A DNA stretch of 57,258 nt from Planctomycetota bacterium (GCA_027623235.1 JAQBVJ010000034.1:1-57258), one strand, 5' to 3'; positions 1 through 10,003 are shown, counted from the stretch's first letter. The notes: generated from the sequence alone by a model not told the origin. Translations and numbers: made by a program.

Positions 1-60
1 CCATGCCTGCGAGGTTCGCTGCTGCGCTGATCTCTGCAAAAATCCCCGGCAGTGCCATTC

Positions 61-92
61 GAGCCGGGCTCAAATTTGAGCCCGGCTCTTTT
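61..92 (+). terminator. Rho-independent terminator (rightward)
   Basis: Positions 61-88 are a perfect 28-base palindrome (arm GAGCCGGGCTCAAA) followed directly by CTTTTCG-type sequence (TTTT at 89-92). The T-tract lies on the right, so it best terminates a plus-strand gene lying left of the window. In the other direction it would also block readthrough from msrB. Nothing codes convincingly in bases 1-116. Confidence 0.75.
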
Positions 93-116
93 CGTTCAAT
101 CTTATTTCGAGTGAGC

Positions 117-728
117 CTATTCCTCTTTGCTCTTTGCAGCTTCTTCAAACCTCAGTGCGGCGGAGTTCATGCAGTAGCGAAGTCCGGTCGGCTGAGGACC
201 GTCGTCGAACACGTGGCCGAGGTGCGCACCGCAGTTTTTGCACACAACTTCTGTTCGAACGGAAAAGAATGAGCGGTCTTTGTGTTCGGCGACCGATTCG
301 CTGGAGTCTGGCTGAAAGAAGCTCGGCCAGCCGGTTCCAGATTTGTACTTGGTCTTCGAGTCAAACAGCGTCTGACCACAGCAGAGGCACAAATACTTTC
401 CAGTCCGGTTGTTGTCCCAGTACTCGTTCGCATGGTGTCGTTCCGTGCCCTTTTCCTGCGTCACGTAATACTGCTCTTCGGTGAGGCCACGGGCCAGCCA
501 GCCTTCTTTGGTCGTCGGCAGTTTGTCCACGGGTGTTGCTCCTGTTGGCTCGGGGTCTGCGGTGGTCGACTCGCCGACCGTCTGAATGGGGGGGGCCGCG
601 TTCTCTCCCGTCGCGGAGATCGGAGTCTCCTCTTGCCCTGCGTCAGAAGAAACGTTCACATTCGAACTCTCGGAACAACCGACGATCAGCGCGAGAGACA
701 GAACCGGCAGGATTCGCTGTAGCGACAT
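117..728 (-). CDS. msrB: Peptide-methionine (R)-S-oxide reductase MsrB, lipoprotein form
   Basis: This enzyme reduces methionine-R-sulfoxide in oxidised proteins. The 203-residue product opens with a lipoprotein leader whose lipobox LIVGC places the lipidated Cys at residue 18, so the enzyme should be anchored outside the cytoplasm. A low-complexity linker (about residues 20-65) precedes a full SelR domain. Visible in that domain are two zinc CxxC pairs (CLCC and CKNC), the WPSFF motif and the C-terminal RYCMNSAALRF with the catalytic Cys. The catalytic residue is Cys, not selenocysteine, although the genome carries tRNA-Sec. It is transcribed divergently from the SprT-like gene across 110-140 bases. 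The family call is firm; extracytoplasmic anchoring is inferred from the lipobox. Confidence 0.93.
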   Translation of the reverse strand: MSLQRILPVLSLALIVGCSESSNVNVSSDAGQEETPISATGENAAPPIQTVGESTTADPEPTGATPVDKLPTTKEGWLARGLTEEQYYVTQEKGTERHHANEYWDNNRTGKYLCLCCGQTLFDSKTKYKSGTGWPSFFQPDSSESVAEHKDRSFFSVRTEVVCKNCGAHLGHVFDDGPQPTGLRYCMNSAALRFEEAAKSKEE

Positions 729-869
729 TCGACTGAGACTCCGGTAAGGCCAGGGGATGTTGTTGACTGCGGCAGTGATAAACGAGATTCAGGAATAACT
801 CAACGGGGTTTCGGCTTTACGAAGTCGAGCCGATGGGCATTGGCAGGACGAATTCAAGTGAGACCAGGG

Positions 870-1646
870 ATGGAATTGCTCAGCCAGATCAGCAGGAAGC
901 AGCCACCGCTCGAAGACGTGCGGGAACAGGTTCGTGAGATTCACGATATTCTGCTCTCTGAGTCACGGTCAATCCGAGAGACAAACTTCACGTCGATCCA
1001 CAGTGATGATCTTTCACTGCTTTTCGAGCTTTACGACGAAATGTTTTTCGACAGCCAGCTCGGCCCGGCCGCCCGCGCCAATGACACGCCATTGAGTTTT
1101 CGCGTTTCAAAGAGGATGACACGAGTCGGCGGGACGACCACCCGCTACCGGCACTACCGGAAACACGGCCCCAAGTGGTCGTACGAGATTGCGATTTCCT
1201 CGACGTTGCTGTTTTCGACTTTCTACGATGTCAACCGGACGATCGAAGTCACGGGAATCGAGTGTCAAAATCGTGTCGAGGCTTTGCAGCGTATCTTCGA
1301 GCACGAACTGATCCACCTGACCGAAATGGTCGCCTGGGGAGATTCCAGTTGCTCGCAGCAGCGGTTTCAGACGCTTGCGTTTCAGTTTTTCACTCATACC
1401 GAGGCGACCCATCAGCTCATCACGCCAGGTGAGCGGGCGGCGGAAAAATTCGGCATTCGCCCTGGTGACCGGGTGCGATTTCGGATCGATGGTTCGCAGT
1501 TCGAGGGCTTCGTTAATCGGATCACCAAACGGGCCACAGTGCTCGTTGAGGATCAAAGCAGCCCGCTTTACTCGGACGGGAAGCGTTACGCGAAATTCTA
1601 TATCCCGGTTTCCCTGCTCGAACCGATGTCAAAGTCGAGTCGTTGA
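870..1646 (+). CDS. SprT-like zinc metalloprotease domain protein
   Basis: The protein has about 258 residues from the ATG at 870; an upstream in-frame TTG at 840 would add 10 residues, and neither start has a clear ribosome-binding site. The core carries a gluzincin HELIH motif (around residue 145 from the ATG) in a SprT-like context, followed by a His-containing segment FFTHTEATH. The C-terminal ~60 residues (from FGIRPGDRVRF) look like a small beta-barrel, KOW/SH3-like module. SprT-family proteins include proteases acting on DNA-protein crosslinks, but this lineage is uncharacterised. Substrate and role are therefore unknown. No leader peptide is seen, so it is probably cytoplasmic. Confidence 0.7.
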   Translation: MELLSQISRKQPPLEDVREQVREIHDILLSESRSIRETNFTSIHSDDLSLLFELYDEMFFDSQLGPAARANDTPLSFRVSKRMTRVGGTTTRYRHYRKHGPKWSYEIAISSTLLFSTFYDVNRTIEVTGIECQNRVEALQRIFEHELIHLTEMVAWGDSSCSQQRFQTLAFQFFTHTEATHQLITPGERAAEKFGIRPGDRVRFRIDGSQFEGFVNRITKRATVLVEDQSSPLYSDGKRYAKFYIPVSLLEPMSKSSR

Positions 1647-1760
1647 CGCAGCAATTTCTGAGGCGGGCCTCCAGCTCAGCAGAATTCTGTGCGATAATTG
1701 GTGAAGCGGGTTTGGACTCGCTGCGAGGTCTGCTTCAAAACACGACCGTGGAACAGCCAG

Positions 1761-3155
1761 ATGCTCTCAATCGGAAATGACAGTCATCCCCTTGGCCGCA
1801 GGGACTTTCTGCGAGTTGGCGGCCTCGGCCTTGGCGGACTGACGCTCGCCGATCTCATTCGAACGAAGTCGAATGCAGCCAGCGGCAGCGACCTTGCGAC
1901 CGGCAAGTCCGTGATCTTCCTGTTTATGCACGGAGGACCCAGCCAGGTTGAGACGTTCGACCCGAAAATGGATCGGCCGTCCGAGGTCCGCAGCGCGACG
2001 GGCGAAGTATCGACCACGCTTCCCGGTATCACCTATGGCGGAACGTTTCCGAAGCTCGCGAAGCTGGCGCATCGCACATCGATCGTCCGGTCGTTCCGAA
2101 CCGGATCGGGAGCTCACGATATTAAGCCGATCGTCGGCAAGGACAGTTTCGGCGCGAACCTGGGCTCGGTCTATTCGCGGATCGTCGGGACGAACCGGCC
2201 GGAAGACGGCATGCCAACAAACGTGGCTCTGTTTCCGCAGGCCGTTGATTCGACCACGATGCCACGTATCAGCCAGTTCGGCAAGTTTGAGTCGACGGGT
2301 GTCTTCGGAAGCCTCTACTCGCCGTTCATTCCTGGTTCCAGTGGGGATGCGCAGCAGAACCTCAAGTTGAATTTGTCGCTCGACCGGATCGATGATCGAC
2401 GCTCGCTGCTGAAGGGGCTCGATGGGGTCAAGTCGCAGCTCGACACGGCCAGTCAGTTTGGCGGCCTCGACGCTGTTCGCGAGCAGGCGTTCTCAACGAT
2501 TCTCGGTGGAGTCGCCGACGCGTTTGATCTTTCGAAAGAGGACCCGGCAACGGTCGCGAGGTACGACACCGCGCCGCTCGTCAGGCCAGACGACATCAGT
2601 CGCCACTGGAACAACTACAAACGCTACGTCGACAACGGAAAGGCGCTCGGCAAACTGCTGCTTCTGGCGCGTCGGATGTGCGAGGCCGGTGCTGGTTTCG
2701 TCACGGTCACGACAAACTTCGTATGGGACATGCACGCCGACGTGAACAATGCCACCGTTGAGGAAGGCATGCGATACATGGGCGTGCCGTTTGACCACGC
2801 GGTGTCCGCGTTCCTGGAAGACGTCGAACAGCGAGGACTCAGCGACGACATCCTGCTGGTCTGTTGTGGTGAAATGGGGCGGACCCCGAAGATCAATGCA
2901 CGGGGCGGGCGAGACCACTGGGGCAACCTTTCTCCGCTTCTGCTCGCCGGCGGAGGTCTGTCGATGGGGCAGGTCATTGGGCAGTCGGCTCGCGACGCGG
3001 ATGAGCCGCTGACGACACCGATCGAAAATCAGCATCTCATCGCGACGATCATGCACACACTGTTCGACGTGTCTGAGTTGAGAATCGCACAGGGTGTCCC
3101 GCCGGAAATTGCCAAAGTCGCCGGTGAGTGGGAGCCAATTCCCGGTCTCGTCTGA
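1761..3155 (+). CDS. DUF1501 family protein, Tat-exported (copy 1)
   Basis: This is a 464-residue protein of the planctomycete-abundant DUF1501 family, a branch of the alkaline-phosphatase/sulfatase superfamily. The start at 1761 was chosen because it puts a Tat-type leader (GRRDFLRVGGLGLGG) within the first 25 residues; the longer frame to 1698 adds only implausible sequence. Family landmarks are FLFMHGGPSQVETFDPK near the N-terminus, then CCGEMGRTPKIN and GGRDHWG near the C-terminus, where the metal-ligand-like residues of the superfamily sit. It stands alone, with no DUF1549/DUF1553 partner next to it. The substrate is unknown. A 219-base gap follows, with only a small GCACG/CGTGC hairpin around 3166. 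Confidence 0.9.
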   Translation: MLSIGNDSHPLGRRDFLRVGGLGLGGLTLADLIRTKSNAASGSDLATGKSVIFLFMHGGPSQVETFDPKMDRPSEVRSATGEVSTTLPGITYGGTFPKLAKLAHRTSIVRSFRTGSGAHDIKPIVGKDSFGANLGSVYSRIVGTNRPEDGMPTNVALFPQAVDSTTMPRISQFGKFESTGVFGSLYSPFIPGSSGDAQQNLKLNLSLDRIDDRRSLLKGLDGVKSQLDTASQFGGLDAVREQAFSTILGGVADAFDLSKEDPATVARYDTAPLVRPDDISRHWNNYKRYVDNGKALGKLLLLARRMCEAGAGFVTVTTNFVWDMHADVNNATVEEGMRYMGVPFDHAVSAFLEDVEQRGLSDDILLVCCGEMGRTPKINARGGRDHWGNLSPLLLAGGGLSMGQVIGQSARDADEPLTTPIENQHLIATIMHTLFDVSELRIAQGVPPEIAKVAGEWEPIPGLV

Positions 3156-3374
3156 TCGCCGCGTGAGCACGGAGTCGTGCCGGGCGATTGACTTTGAGTA
3201 TCTCCGTTCCGGCTGGAGCGATCGGTAATATCGCCGCGCTTTCTTCCCAGCTCGACTTTGCCAGCGCCGCAGTTCTTTTTATCGTTCGTGGCTGACCCTC
3301 GAGGTTTCTTAGCAAACTGCGTTTCCTCTTAATTGAGCCCCGGGACGTGTTGTCCTGCCAGAACCGAGACCCCA

Positions 3375-3644
3375 ATGGCGAACCGCGACTTTTCCCCGCA
3401 TCAGCAGAAGATCATCAAGCGGTACTACGACAACCGCGAACAGATCGACGAGCAGCGACTCGCCGAACTTGTCACGAACCTTTACCTCGCTTCAGAGAAG
3501 AAGAAACCGAAGCTCTGGGAACAGGCCGAAGAATTGATGAAGCGTCTGAAGGTGCCTGAGACTCGGATTGCCCACGTCGTGAAGACGGCTGATCCGGCAA
3601 TTCTGGCCGACGTCGTGCAGGATATTCAGAACGGAAATATCTGA
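3375..3644 (+). CDS. Small conserved hypothetical protein (89 aa)
   Basis: Start at ATG 3375 (MANRDFSPHQQ); the in-frame extension to 3333 adds non-conserved-looking sequence. The product is short, charged, all-helical in appearance and lacks membrane segments or a leader. It has the flavour of small planctomycete proteins that start with a helix rich in Q/K/R around IIKRYYDNREQ and end on VQDIQNGN. It ends 7 bases before the RidA-like gene, so the two are probably co-transcribed. I do not recognise a function. Confidence 0.65.
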   Translation: MANRDFSPHQQKIIKRYYDNREQIDEQRLAELVTNLYLASEKKKPKLWEQAEELMKRLKVPETRIAHVVKTADPAILADVVQDIQNGNI

Positions 3645-3651
3645 GGTGAGC

Positions 3652-4416
3652 ATGGACCCGCGAGTCACACTCAACCCCAGAGGCGGCTACCGTTTTCTGC
3701 CCGGTATCGCACCGTACTCGTCGGGAGTCATCGCCGAGCCTGGTCACGAGATCGTTCATGTGACGCTTTCTTGTCCGCTGCCCTGGCACAAAGGGCTCGT
3801 CGCGGCACGCCGCTATCTTGAGTGGATCGAGTTAGAACGCCATGGACTATGCGGCGTCGAGCTTCGCTGTCCGGAGCCGCACTCGATGGAGGGATTCATC
3901 GACTTCAACAAGGACTACCGGGCTCTGCTTGAGGAGTGGGACATCCTTGTCGACGGAGAAAATCCGGTCGCCCGGACGAACGTCGCCCCCGTCGTGGCGC
4001 CGCCGAGTGAAACAGTCCTGTTCGGCTTTTCTTACTCGCGGCCGTCGCAAACGTATGCCACGACTTTTGTCGTGGCTGGTGGAGGCGAACTGCCGACACG
4101 CAAGCTCGATGAGCAGCGGATCGTTCGGCTGGGCGAAGTAACTCCCGAAGCGATGCTCGAAAAAGCCCGCTGCGTCGTGGACATCATGCGAACGCGGCTT
4201 GAAGGTCTCGGCGCGACGGACGAACAACTGACGATGATCGACGTTTACACCGCGCACGATCTGCGAACGCCTCTCGCCGAAGTCCTGGTCCCAGGTCTGC
4301 CCGCAGCCGCAAATGTCGGGGTCCGCTGGTTCTACTCGCGCCCGCCGATCAAGAACATCGAGTTCGAGATGGACATGCGAGGTGTGTGCCAGGAACTGGT
4401 CCTCGACCTCGCGTAG
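3652..4416 (+). CDS. RidA/YjgF-like protein (CnbZ-like deaminase family)
   Basis: The protein has 254 residues. ATG 3652 is preferred over the GTG at 3646 because GAGG (3643-3646) then sits five bases upstream. The N-terminal APYSSGVIAEPG and the C-terminal half (GATDEQLTMIDVYTAHD, then the RPPIKNIEFEMD segment) look like a RidA-fold protein. The overall pattern resembles proteins annotated as 2-amino-5-chloromuconate deaminase CnbZ-like, which hydrolyse enamine/imine intermediates. It follows the small gene by 7 bases. It is convergent with the hydrolase gene on the other strand, 28 bases away. The family placement is from memory of the pattern and is moderate; the actual substrate in this organism is unknown. 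Confidence 0.55.
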   Translation: MDPRVTLNPRGGYRFLPGIAPYSSGVIAEPGHEIVHVTLSCPLPWHKGLVAARRYLEWIELERHGLCGVELRCPEPHSMEGFIDFNKDYRALLEEWDILVDGENPVARTNVAPVVAPPSETVLFGFSYSRPSQTYATTFVVAGGGELPTRKLDEQRIVRLGEVTPEAMLEKARCVVDIMRTRLEGLGATDEQLTMIDVYTAHDLRTPLAEVLVPGLPAAANVGVRWFYSRPPIKNIEFEMDMRGVCQELVLDLA

Positions 4417-4444
4417 ATCTTTGTGTCCGCTGAGCAAGCTTCGC

Positions 4445-5575
4445 TCACCGAAATGCGGAGGCGACCATGTTTGAGAGATGGACCAGTCGCCACGGCGCGC
4501 GCGAGCGGATGGCCGATGTCAGCAGCACGCAGAAACCGTCGCGGTCGGGGTCCATCCAGCACATCGTGCCTGTGGCTCCGGTGTGACCGAAGGTTCGCGG
4601 GCCGAGCAGAGCGCCCCAGCTTCGCGACGTGCCGCGATGGTTCAGGCTCCAGCCAAGTCCCCACGGGTGGGCGCGTCGTTCCAGTTCCGGAACCTCTGGT
4701 TGAAAGACAAGCTGATTGGTCGTCATGGACTCAACGGTGGCGGGAGAAACGATGCGTTCCTCACCGAGCGTTCCGCCGTTGAGCATCAACTGACAGATGA
4801 TTGCCAGGTCTTCCGGGGAAGCAAACATGCCTCCCCACGGCGCACCGAACTCCTGCCAGTACAGGCTGTTCCAGCCAAAGTCGCTGCCTGCCTGGTATTC
4901 GGGCGTCTCAACTCGAACCAGCCGCTTTCGATCAAGGCCCTTTGAGCCAAGACCGCTCGACGACATCTTGAGAGGCTCAAACAGCTCGTCGTGAAGAAAC
5001 TGAGCGATCGACTTTCCACTGATTTTCTGAATCAGTTCGGCCACGATCAGCGTGCCCATGCTCTGGTAACTGCGACCAGTTCCAGGCGGAAAGAGCGGCA
5101 CAAGGTCCTGAGCTTTCTTGATGAAGACGTCGAGCGGCGCATGCTGACTCCGCAGTTCGGCATTGTCCGGCAGCATGTCCGGCAACCCGGAAGTATGCGT
5201 AAAGAGGTGCAGGACGAGTGTCTCTTCTTTGTGATGTGCGGCGAAGTCCGGCAGATACCGCATCACCGGGTCGGACAGGTTGAGCTGACCTCGCTCGACG
5301 AGAATCATTGCTGCCAGGTAAGTGATCGGTTTGGTGATCGATGCGAGCAGAAACATTCCGTCGCGGCGGATCGCTTCGGCACCGGTCTCTGGTCCCTGTC
5401 GCCCGAAGAACTGCGGTTCGACGATGCGTCCCTTGCGGCCAACGAGAATGGCTCCTCCGGGCACGGGAGCCTGGCCGCCCTTTGGTGTCGTCCACTCGTC
5501 AAGAAGCTTCGCGGCTTCGGCGAGCCGGTCACCGTCGAGTCCGATCTCCGCAGGTTTCGCATACTCCAGTGCCAT
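4445..5575 (-). CDS. Serine hydrolase, beta-lactamase class C-like family
   Basis: The product has about 376 residues of the beta-lactamase/penicillin-binding-protein-like fold (EstB/AmpC-type esterases and peptidases). The nucleophile motif SxxK appears as SITK (about residue 82), the second motif as YQS in GRSYQSMG, and the third as HTG in FGHTGATGT. The second ATG (5575) is chosen over 5581 because AAGGAG lies six bases before it but abuts the first. No signal peptide is visible, so it is probably a cytoplasmic esterase-like enzyme rather than a true periplasmic beta-lactamase. The substrate cannot be told. Confidence 0.85.
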   Translation of the reverse strand: MALEYAKPAEIGLDGDRLAEAAKLLDEWTTPKGGQAPVPGGAILVGRKGRIVEPQFFGRQGPETGAEAIRRDGMFLLASITKPITYLAAMILVERGQLNLSDPVMRYLPDFAAHHKEETLVLHLFTHTSGLPDMLPDNAELRSQHAPLDVFIKKAQDLVPLFPPGTGRSYQSMGTLIVAELIQKISGKSIAQFLHDELFEPLKMSSSGLGSKGLDRKRLVRVETPEYQAGSDFGWNSLYWQEFGAPWGGMFASPEDLAIICQLMLNGGTLGEERIVSPATVESMTTNQLVFQPEVPELERRAHPWGLGWSLNHRGTSRSWGALLGPRTFGHTGATGTMCWMDPDRDGFCVLLTSAIRSRAPWRLVHLSNMVASAFR

Positions 5576-5676
5576 GATCATCTCCTTGCCAGATGGGAAC
5601 TCGCCTGTCTGTTCAATGACTCGTCACAGCCGGGAGCCGGTGCAAACTTTCTTCGTCGTTTCGGACACGCACACGT

Positions 5677-7125
5677 CTACTCGGACGCTGGCACGCCCAA
5701 CACCGGCGCGTCCATGACAAGCAGCTTTGTCTTTGAGCCGCCACCATTCCACAAATCAAAACGCGGGTCGGCATGCCTCTTGAAAAAATCATCCAGCCGT
5801 TTCTGCAGCGCGAGCTTGATGGGACCATGCACAGGTACGTTGGTCAGATTCGTCCGCTCGTCAGGATCGCTGCCGAGTTCGAACAGCTCGTCAGGGCCGT
5901 ACGGAAACCTCTTGATCAGCTTCCAGTCGGGAGTCCGAATCGCACGCGTGTTTTCGAACTCGTAAAACACTTCGTCCTTCCACGGCACGTACTCGCCCGT
6001 CAGTGTTCTGGAAAAGTCGCGGCCCGGTGAGAGCGGCTTTGCCGGCATTTTCTCCTTCAGCCCGATCGACGACAGCAGCGTCGGCATCAGATCGTAATTA
6101 CTGACAAGCTGGTCGCTCTCGGAGCCAGCGGGAATGGATCCAGGCCGGTTGAAAATCAGCGGGATCTTCAGCATTCCGTCGTAAGCGGTCAGCGGGCGAG
6201 TGTGATCGCCCATCCCCCAGAATCCGCCGTGACCTCCGACCCAGCCCTGATCAGCGGTGAACACGACGAGCGTGTTGTCGGCCGCACCGGATTTGCGGAG
6301 AGCGGCCATGACCTCGCCGACACCATCATCGACGGCGTTCAGCTCTGCGGCGAATCGACGGATTGAGATCAGGTTGTTGAGGTAGTCGCGATTGTTGAAA
6401 AGCCACGGGTGAGCCCGCTCGCGCGGAAACGACTCAAACAGTCGCCCGGAGTATTTCTCAACGTGGCGGTTTTTTGACTCATTGAGCAGCAGTGGCCCGA
6501 GACCGTACGGCCCGTTGTAGGACAGAAACAGGAAGAACGGTTTCTGTCCCTTGGAATTGTCCTCGACGAACCGGACGGCGTTTTCGGTCCACAGGTCGGT
6601 CGTGTATCCGGGGTGTCGGGTCAACTTTCCGTTTTCAATGATCTCCGCATCGTAGAATTCCTGAGTTCCTCCGTGTGGTGTGGTGATCCACTTTGAGAAT
6701 CCTTCCTGCGGAGTCATGTTCGCGCCGAGGTGCCATTTTCCGACAAGGCCGCACTCGTAACCCGCTTCCGACAGGACCTGCGGGAGCGTGTCAAATTCGG
6801 CGACGGTCGATCGAGCTTCCGGCCCCATCTGTAATGGTGTCCGACGCAGAAAACTGTGGACACCATGCTGGCACGGCATCAGCCCGGTCAGAAACGTGGC
6901 GCGGGTCGGCGAGCAGACGGCGTTATTTGCAAACGCCTGAGTGAACTTCATCCCGCCCGCGGCAAGCCGGTCAATGTTGGGCGTGTCGATGTCGCGGTTG
7001 CCGTAGCAGCCGAGCGTCCAGGCTCCGTGGTTGTCCGTCATGATGACGACCACGTTGGGAGGCTTCTCCGCGAACACTGTTGAGGAGGCAAGAACGATCG
7101 TGGCGAGAGTGAGCAGTAATCGCAT
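5677..7125 (-). CDS. Secreted sulfatase (type I, formylglycine-dependent)
   Basis: This is a 482-residue arylsulfatase-family enzyme, probably hydrolysing sulfate esters on polysaccharides, a common planctomycete trait. A Sec signal peptide occupies residues 1-19 (cleavage after VFA). The metal-site opening VVIMTDNHG follows, and the formylglycine motif CSPTR has its modified Cys at about residue 71, within CSPTRATFLTG. The later GKWHLG and FTADQGWVGGHGGF segments complete the active site. It is full length and apparently intact. It lies about 100 bases upstream of the serine hydrolase on the same strand. Its specific sugar substrate is unknown. Confidence 0.93.
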   Translation of the reverse strand: MRLLLTLATIVLASSTVFAEKPPNVVVIMTDNHGAWTLGCYGNRDIDTPNIDRLAAGGMKFTQAFANNAVCSPTRATFLTGLMPCQHGVHSFLRRTPLQMGPEARSTVAEFDTLPQVLSEAGYECGLVGKWHLGANMTPQEGFSKWITTPHGGTQEFYDAEIIENGKLTRHPGYTTDLWTENAVRFVEDNSKGQKPFFLFLSYNGPYGLGPLLLNESKNRHVEKYSGRLFESFPRERAHPWLFNNRDYLNNLISIRRFAAELNAVDDGVGEVMAALRKSGAADNTLVVFTADQGWVGGHGGFWGMGDHTRPLTAYDGMLKIPLIFNRPGSIPAGSESDQLVSNYDLMPTLLSSIGLKEKMPAKPLSPGRDFSRTLTGEYVPWKDEVFYEFENTRAIRTPDWKLIKRFPYGPDELFELGSDPDERTNLTNVPVHGPIKLALQKRLDDFFKRHADPRFDLWNGGGSKTKLLVMDAPVLGVPASE

Positions 7126-7237
7126 TCGCGGCTCCGTTCCGGGAAAGTTGAGCCACAGAGTCTAATCGGCCTCGTTCAATTTCGCCCGGAGTGAACTGAA
7201 ATAACCTGTGTTGTGAGAACCAGCCGGCGTGTCCGTC

Positions 7238-8800
7238 CTATTCGGAAGACTCGGCAGCCATTGCCAGCGCGAGGTCGATGCGGCTCAGAACAGTTTCTCT
7301 GCCGACAAGGACCAGGCAGTCATAGACGCCGGGGCCGATGGCGGATCCGGTTGCGGCGATCCGGAGGGCGTGGATCAACAGACCTGCTCCCACTTCTTTG
7401 GATTCGACGAAGCTCTGCAAAGCAGCCTCGAGCGATTCGGCGGACCACCCGTCGTGTCCGGCGAGGACTGCACGGAATTCGGTCAACAGTTCCGGCACGC
7501 CGCTCCTGCTGACCCGCTTTTTGAAGTCCTTCTCGCTGAACTCGATGTCCGCTTTGAAAAAGTAGTCGTAGGTCAGGATGTCGCCGGCGACTTTGATGCG
7601 ATCGTCGAGTGCGGTGACGACGCGAGTCACCAGCGAACGTTCCGCGTCCGAGGGTGAATCTGAAAGCAATCCGGCTTTCTGCAGAAACGGCAGACACTGA
7701 TCGGCGCGGTCCTCATGAGAAAGTTCCGCCATCCAGTGTGACTGGTAGCTCATCAGTTTTTCAGGATCGAATGCGGCGGAACTTTTGACGACTCGGCCCA
7801 GCGAAAAGTGTTCGATGAGAAAACCAAGCGACATGAACTCGGTCGTTTCGTCGAACGACCAGCCGGTCCGGCCGAGCGAGTTCAGCAGCCCGGCGGGCAG
7901 AAAGCCGCACTGCTCGTAAAACCCAACCATCACGGGGTTGACGGATTCTTCATCAATGCCGATCTGCGGCAGCACTCGTGCGGAGAGATCAAAGAGGATC
8001 TTGAACGCCGGGCTTTTCCGGTATTTGTCGATTTCGCGTTTTGAAATCTTCTTCTTCGTGCCGGGCGCCATGACGAACGGGATATGGGCAAACACCGGGA
8101 CGGACTCGCCGAGCGCCTCGTAAAGTAAAACCTGAACGGCGGTATTGGTGAGGTGCTCTTCGGCGCGGATAACGTGCGTGATTTTCAGTTGAGCATCATC
8201 GACGACGGTGGCAAAGTTGTAGAGCGGGCTGCCGTTGGATCGTGAGATGTTCGGGTCGAACATCAATGACGAATCCCACTCGACGTGACCACGGATTTGA
8301 TCGTCTATCTCAATCTTTCGATCGTGTGGCACTTTGAATCGCAGCACCCACGGCTCGTCTCGATCGAGTCGCGTCTGGATCTCGGCGTCGCTCAATTCGA
8401 GCGATCGCCGCATGCCTGCCGGCGGCGTGTTGTGCTCACGCAGGTGTTCCTTGTCAGTCTGAACCTGCTCGACGGAATCGAAGCAGCGGTACGCTTTACC
8501 CTCGGCGAGCAACCGCTCTGCCGCCGCCTGGTACAGGTCGCCTCGCTGAGACTGAAAGTACGGCCCGTAACCGCCCCCCACTTCCGGGCCCTCGTCCCAG
8601 TCGAGGCCCAGCCAGCGGAACGCGTTCAGGATCGGGGCGAGCGCTTCTTCCACGTTGCGGGCCTGGTCCGTATCGTCGATCCGCAAAATGAACTGCCCGC
8701 CGTTCTGCCTGGCAAACAGCCAGTTGAACAATGCAGACCTCATCCCGCCAATGTGCATGTAACCGGTAGGGCTGGGGGCGAAACGCGTACGGACGGTCAT
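7238..8800 (-). CDS. gltX: Glutamyl-tRNA synthetase
   Basis: This class I aminoacyl-tRNA synthetase charges tRNA-Glu (and possibly tRNA-Gln, if the organism uses the transamidation route; not testable here). The product has 520 residues from ATG 8800; the codon before it is a TTG, which the longer frame would use. The HIGH signature appears as HIGG at residues 16-19 after FAPSPTGYM, and the KMSKS-like loop as KKISKR near residue 250. Length is close to the usual GluRS range. It is transcribed as a single gene, divergent from the SPFH gene. Confidence 0.95.
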   Translation of the reverse strand: MTVRTRFAPSPTGYMHIGGMRSALFNWLFARQNGGQFILRIDDTDQARNVEEALAPILNAFRWLGLDWDEGPEVGGGYGPYFQSQRGDLYQAAAERLLAEGKAYRCFDSVEQVQTDKEHLREHNTPPAGMRRSLELSDAEIQTRLDRDEPWVLRFKVPHDRKIEIDDQIRGHVEWDSSLMFDPNISRSNGSPLYNFATVVDDAQLKITHVIRAEEHLTNTAVQVLLYEALGESVPVFAHIPFVMAPGTKKKISKREIDKYRKSPAFKILFDLSARVLPQIGIDEESVNPVMVGFYEQCGFLPAGLLNSLGRTGWSFDETTEFMSLGFLIEHFSLGRVVKSSAAFDPEKLMSYQSHWMAELSHEDRADQCLPFLQKAGLLSDSPSDAERSLVTRVVTALDDRIKVAGDILTYDYFFKADIEFSEKDFKKRVSRSGVPELLTEFRAVLAGHDGWSAESLEAALQSFVESKEVGAGLLIHALRIAATGSAIGPGVYDCLVLVGRETVLSRIDLALAMAAESSE

Positions 8801-8976
8801 CAATGTTCTTTCGTGGCAGGGGCTGCGGAGAGCAAGGCTGAGGAGATCGGGCGTCGTTTCCGGGCGAGTTGTAGCAGGTTCAGCCGGGGATCAAAGCTGG
8901 GTGAGGTGCCTCGGGACCGGTCTCGCCAGTTCGTGATTTCTGTGAATCTTTGAGATCCGTTCTTAAAAAATGCCCG

Positions 8977-9004
8977 TTGACGGTCGCTATCGAAGTGATA
9001 TCAT
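8977..9004 (+). promoter_or_regulatory. Candidate sigma-70-type promoter for the SPFH gene
   Basis: TTGACG at 8977-8982 and TATCAT at 8999-9004 are separated by 16 bases, about 45 bases before the ATG at 9050. A purine-rich GGAAGGAA lies just before that start. It was found by eye in the 250-base divergent gap between gltX and the SPFH gene. Confidence 0.4.
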
Positions 9005-9049
9005 TGCGATGTCACATGAATATCGTTCCCTGCGGAAGGAATTACGACC

Positions 9050-10003
9050 ATGACGATTGAGAAACCGTATCGACCAATGAGTGGATGGTTGGGCCTGGGA
9101 TCTGTGTTTGTATTTCTGGGAGCTGGAATTTTCACGTTTTACCACTTCGTCATTGAGGCGGACCGACACGGGTTCAGCCCGTTGTTGTTTTTCGGCGCGC
9201 TGGGAATGTTGTTCTTCTCGTTTGTTTCGCTCTTCGGATTTCTGGCGGTCGCTCCGAACGATTCGCGAGTGCTGCTTCTGTTCGGAGATTACAAAGGCAC
9301 GGTCAAGGACAGCGGGTTCTTCTGGGTTAACCCGTTCTACTCCAAAAAGAAACTGTCGCTTAGAGTCAGAAACTTCGAGACCGGTTCGAAGATGACTCCG
9401 GAAAAGAAAGGCGAACATGGCCAGGTCGTGACAGCCAGCTCGCGGACAGGCGGAAAACCATCGAAGGTGAACGACTGCGACGGCAACCCGATCGAGATTT
9501 CTGCAGTTGTCGTGTGGAAAGTTGTCGACACCGCGGAGGCCTTGTTCGAGGTCGACAATTACGAGGACTTCGTGGAAGTTCAGAGTGAGGCCGCATTGCG
9601 AGTACTCGCCAGCCGGCATCCCTATGACCACAGCGATTCGGAGATCTCACTTCGAGGCAACACGATCGAAGTCTGCGAACAGCTCAAGGAAGACATCCAG
9701 GAGCGGCTGGAAAAGGCAGGCGTGCAGGTCATTGAGGCGAGGATCAGCCATCTGGCGTACGCTCAGGAAATCGCGGCGGCCATGCTGCAGCGACAGCAGG
9801 CTCAGGCGGTCGTCGCGGCTCGAACAGTCATCGTTGAGGGAGCCGTCGGCATGGTGCAGATGGCCCTCGACCATTTGAAGAGGGATAACATTGTCGACCT
9901 GGACGATGAGCGTCGCGCGACGATGGTCTCGAATCTCCTTGTCGTTCTGTGTGGCAACTCTCACGCGCAGCCGGTCATCAATACGGGTTCGCTCCATAAC
10001 TGA
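9050..10003 (+). CDS. SPFH/band-7 domain membrane protein
   Basis: The protein has 317 residues. Two transmembrane segments (about 13-34 and 42-65) are followed by a prohibitin-homology (SPFH) domain beginning around FLAVAPNDSRVLLLFGDYKG. A helical region rich in Q/A (about 235-265, QEIAAAMLQRQQAQAVV) is typical of stomatin/flotillin-like assembly. Such proteins form membrane microdomain scaffolds or ring-like cages. The gene is followed after 97 bases by a short Arc-like DNA-binding protein. I have the impression that this SPFH/Arc-like pairing recurs in other bacteria, but could not check it. Confidence 0.88.
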   Translation: MTIEKPYRPMSGWLGLGSVFVFLGAGIFTFYHFVIEADRHGFSPLLFFGALGMLFFSFVSLFGFLAVAPNDSRVLLLFGDYKGTVKDSGFFWVNPFYSKKKLSLRVRNFETGSKMTPEKKGEHGQVVTASSRTGGKPSKVNDCDGNPIEISAVVVWKVVDTAEALFEVDNYEDFVEVQSEAALRVLASRHPYDHSDSEISLRGNTIEVCEQLKEDIQERLEKAGVQVIEARISHLAYAQEIAAAMLQRQQAQAVVAARTVIVEGAVGMVQMALDHLKRDNIVDLDDERRATMVSNLLVVLCGNSHAQPVINTGSLHN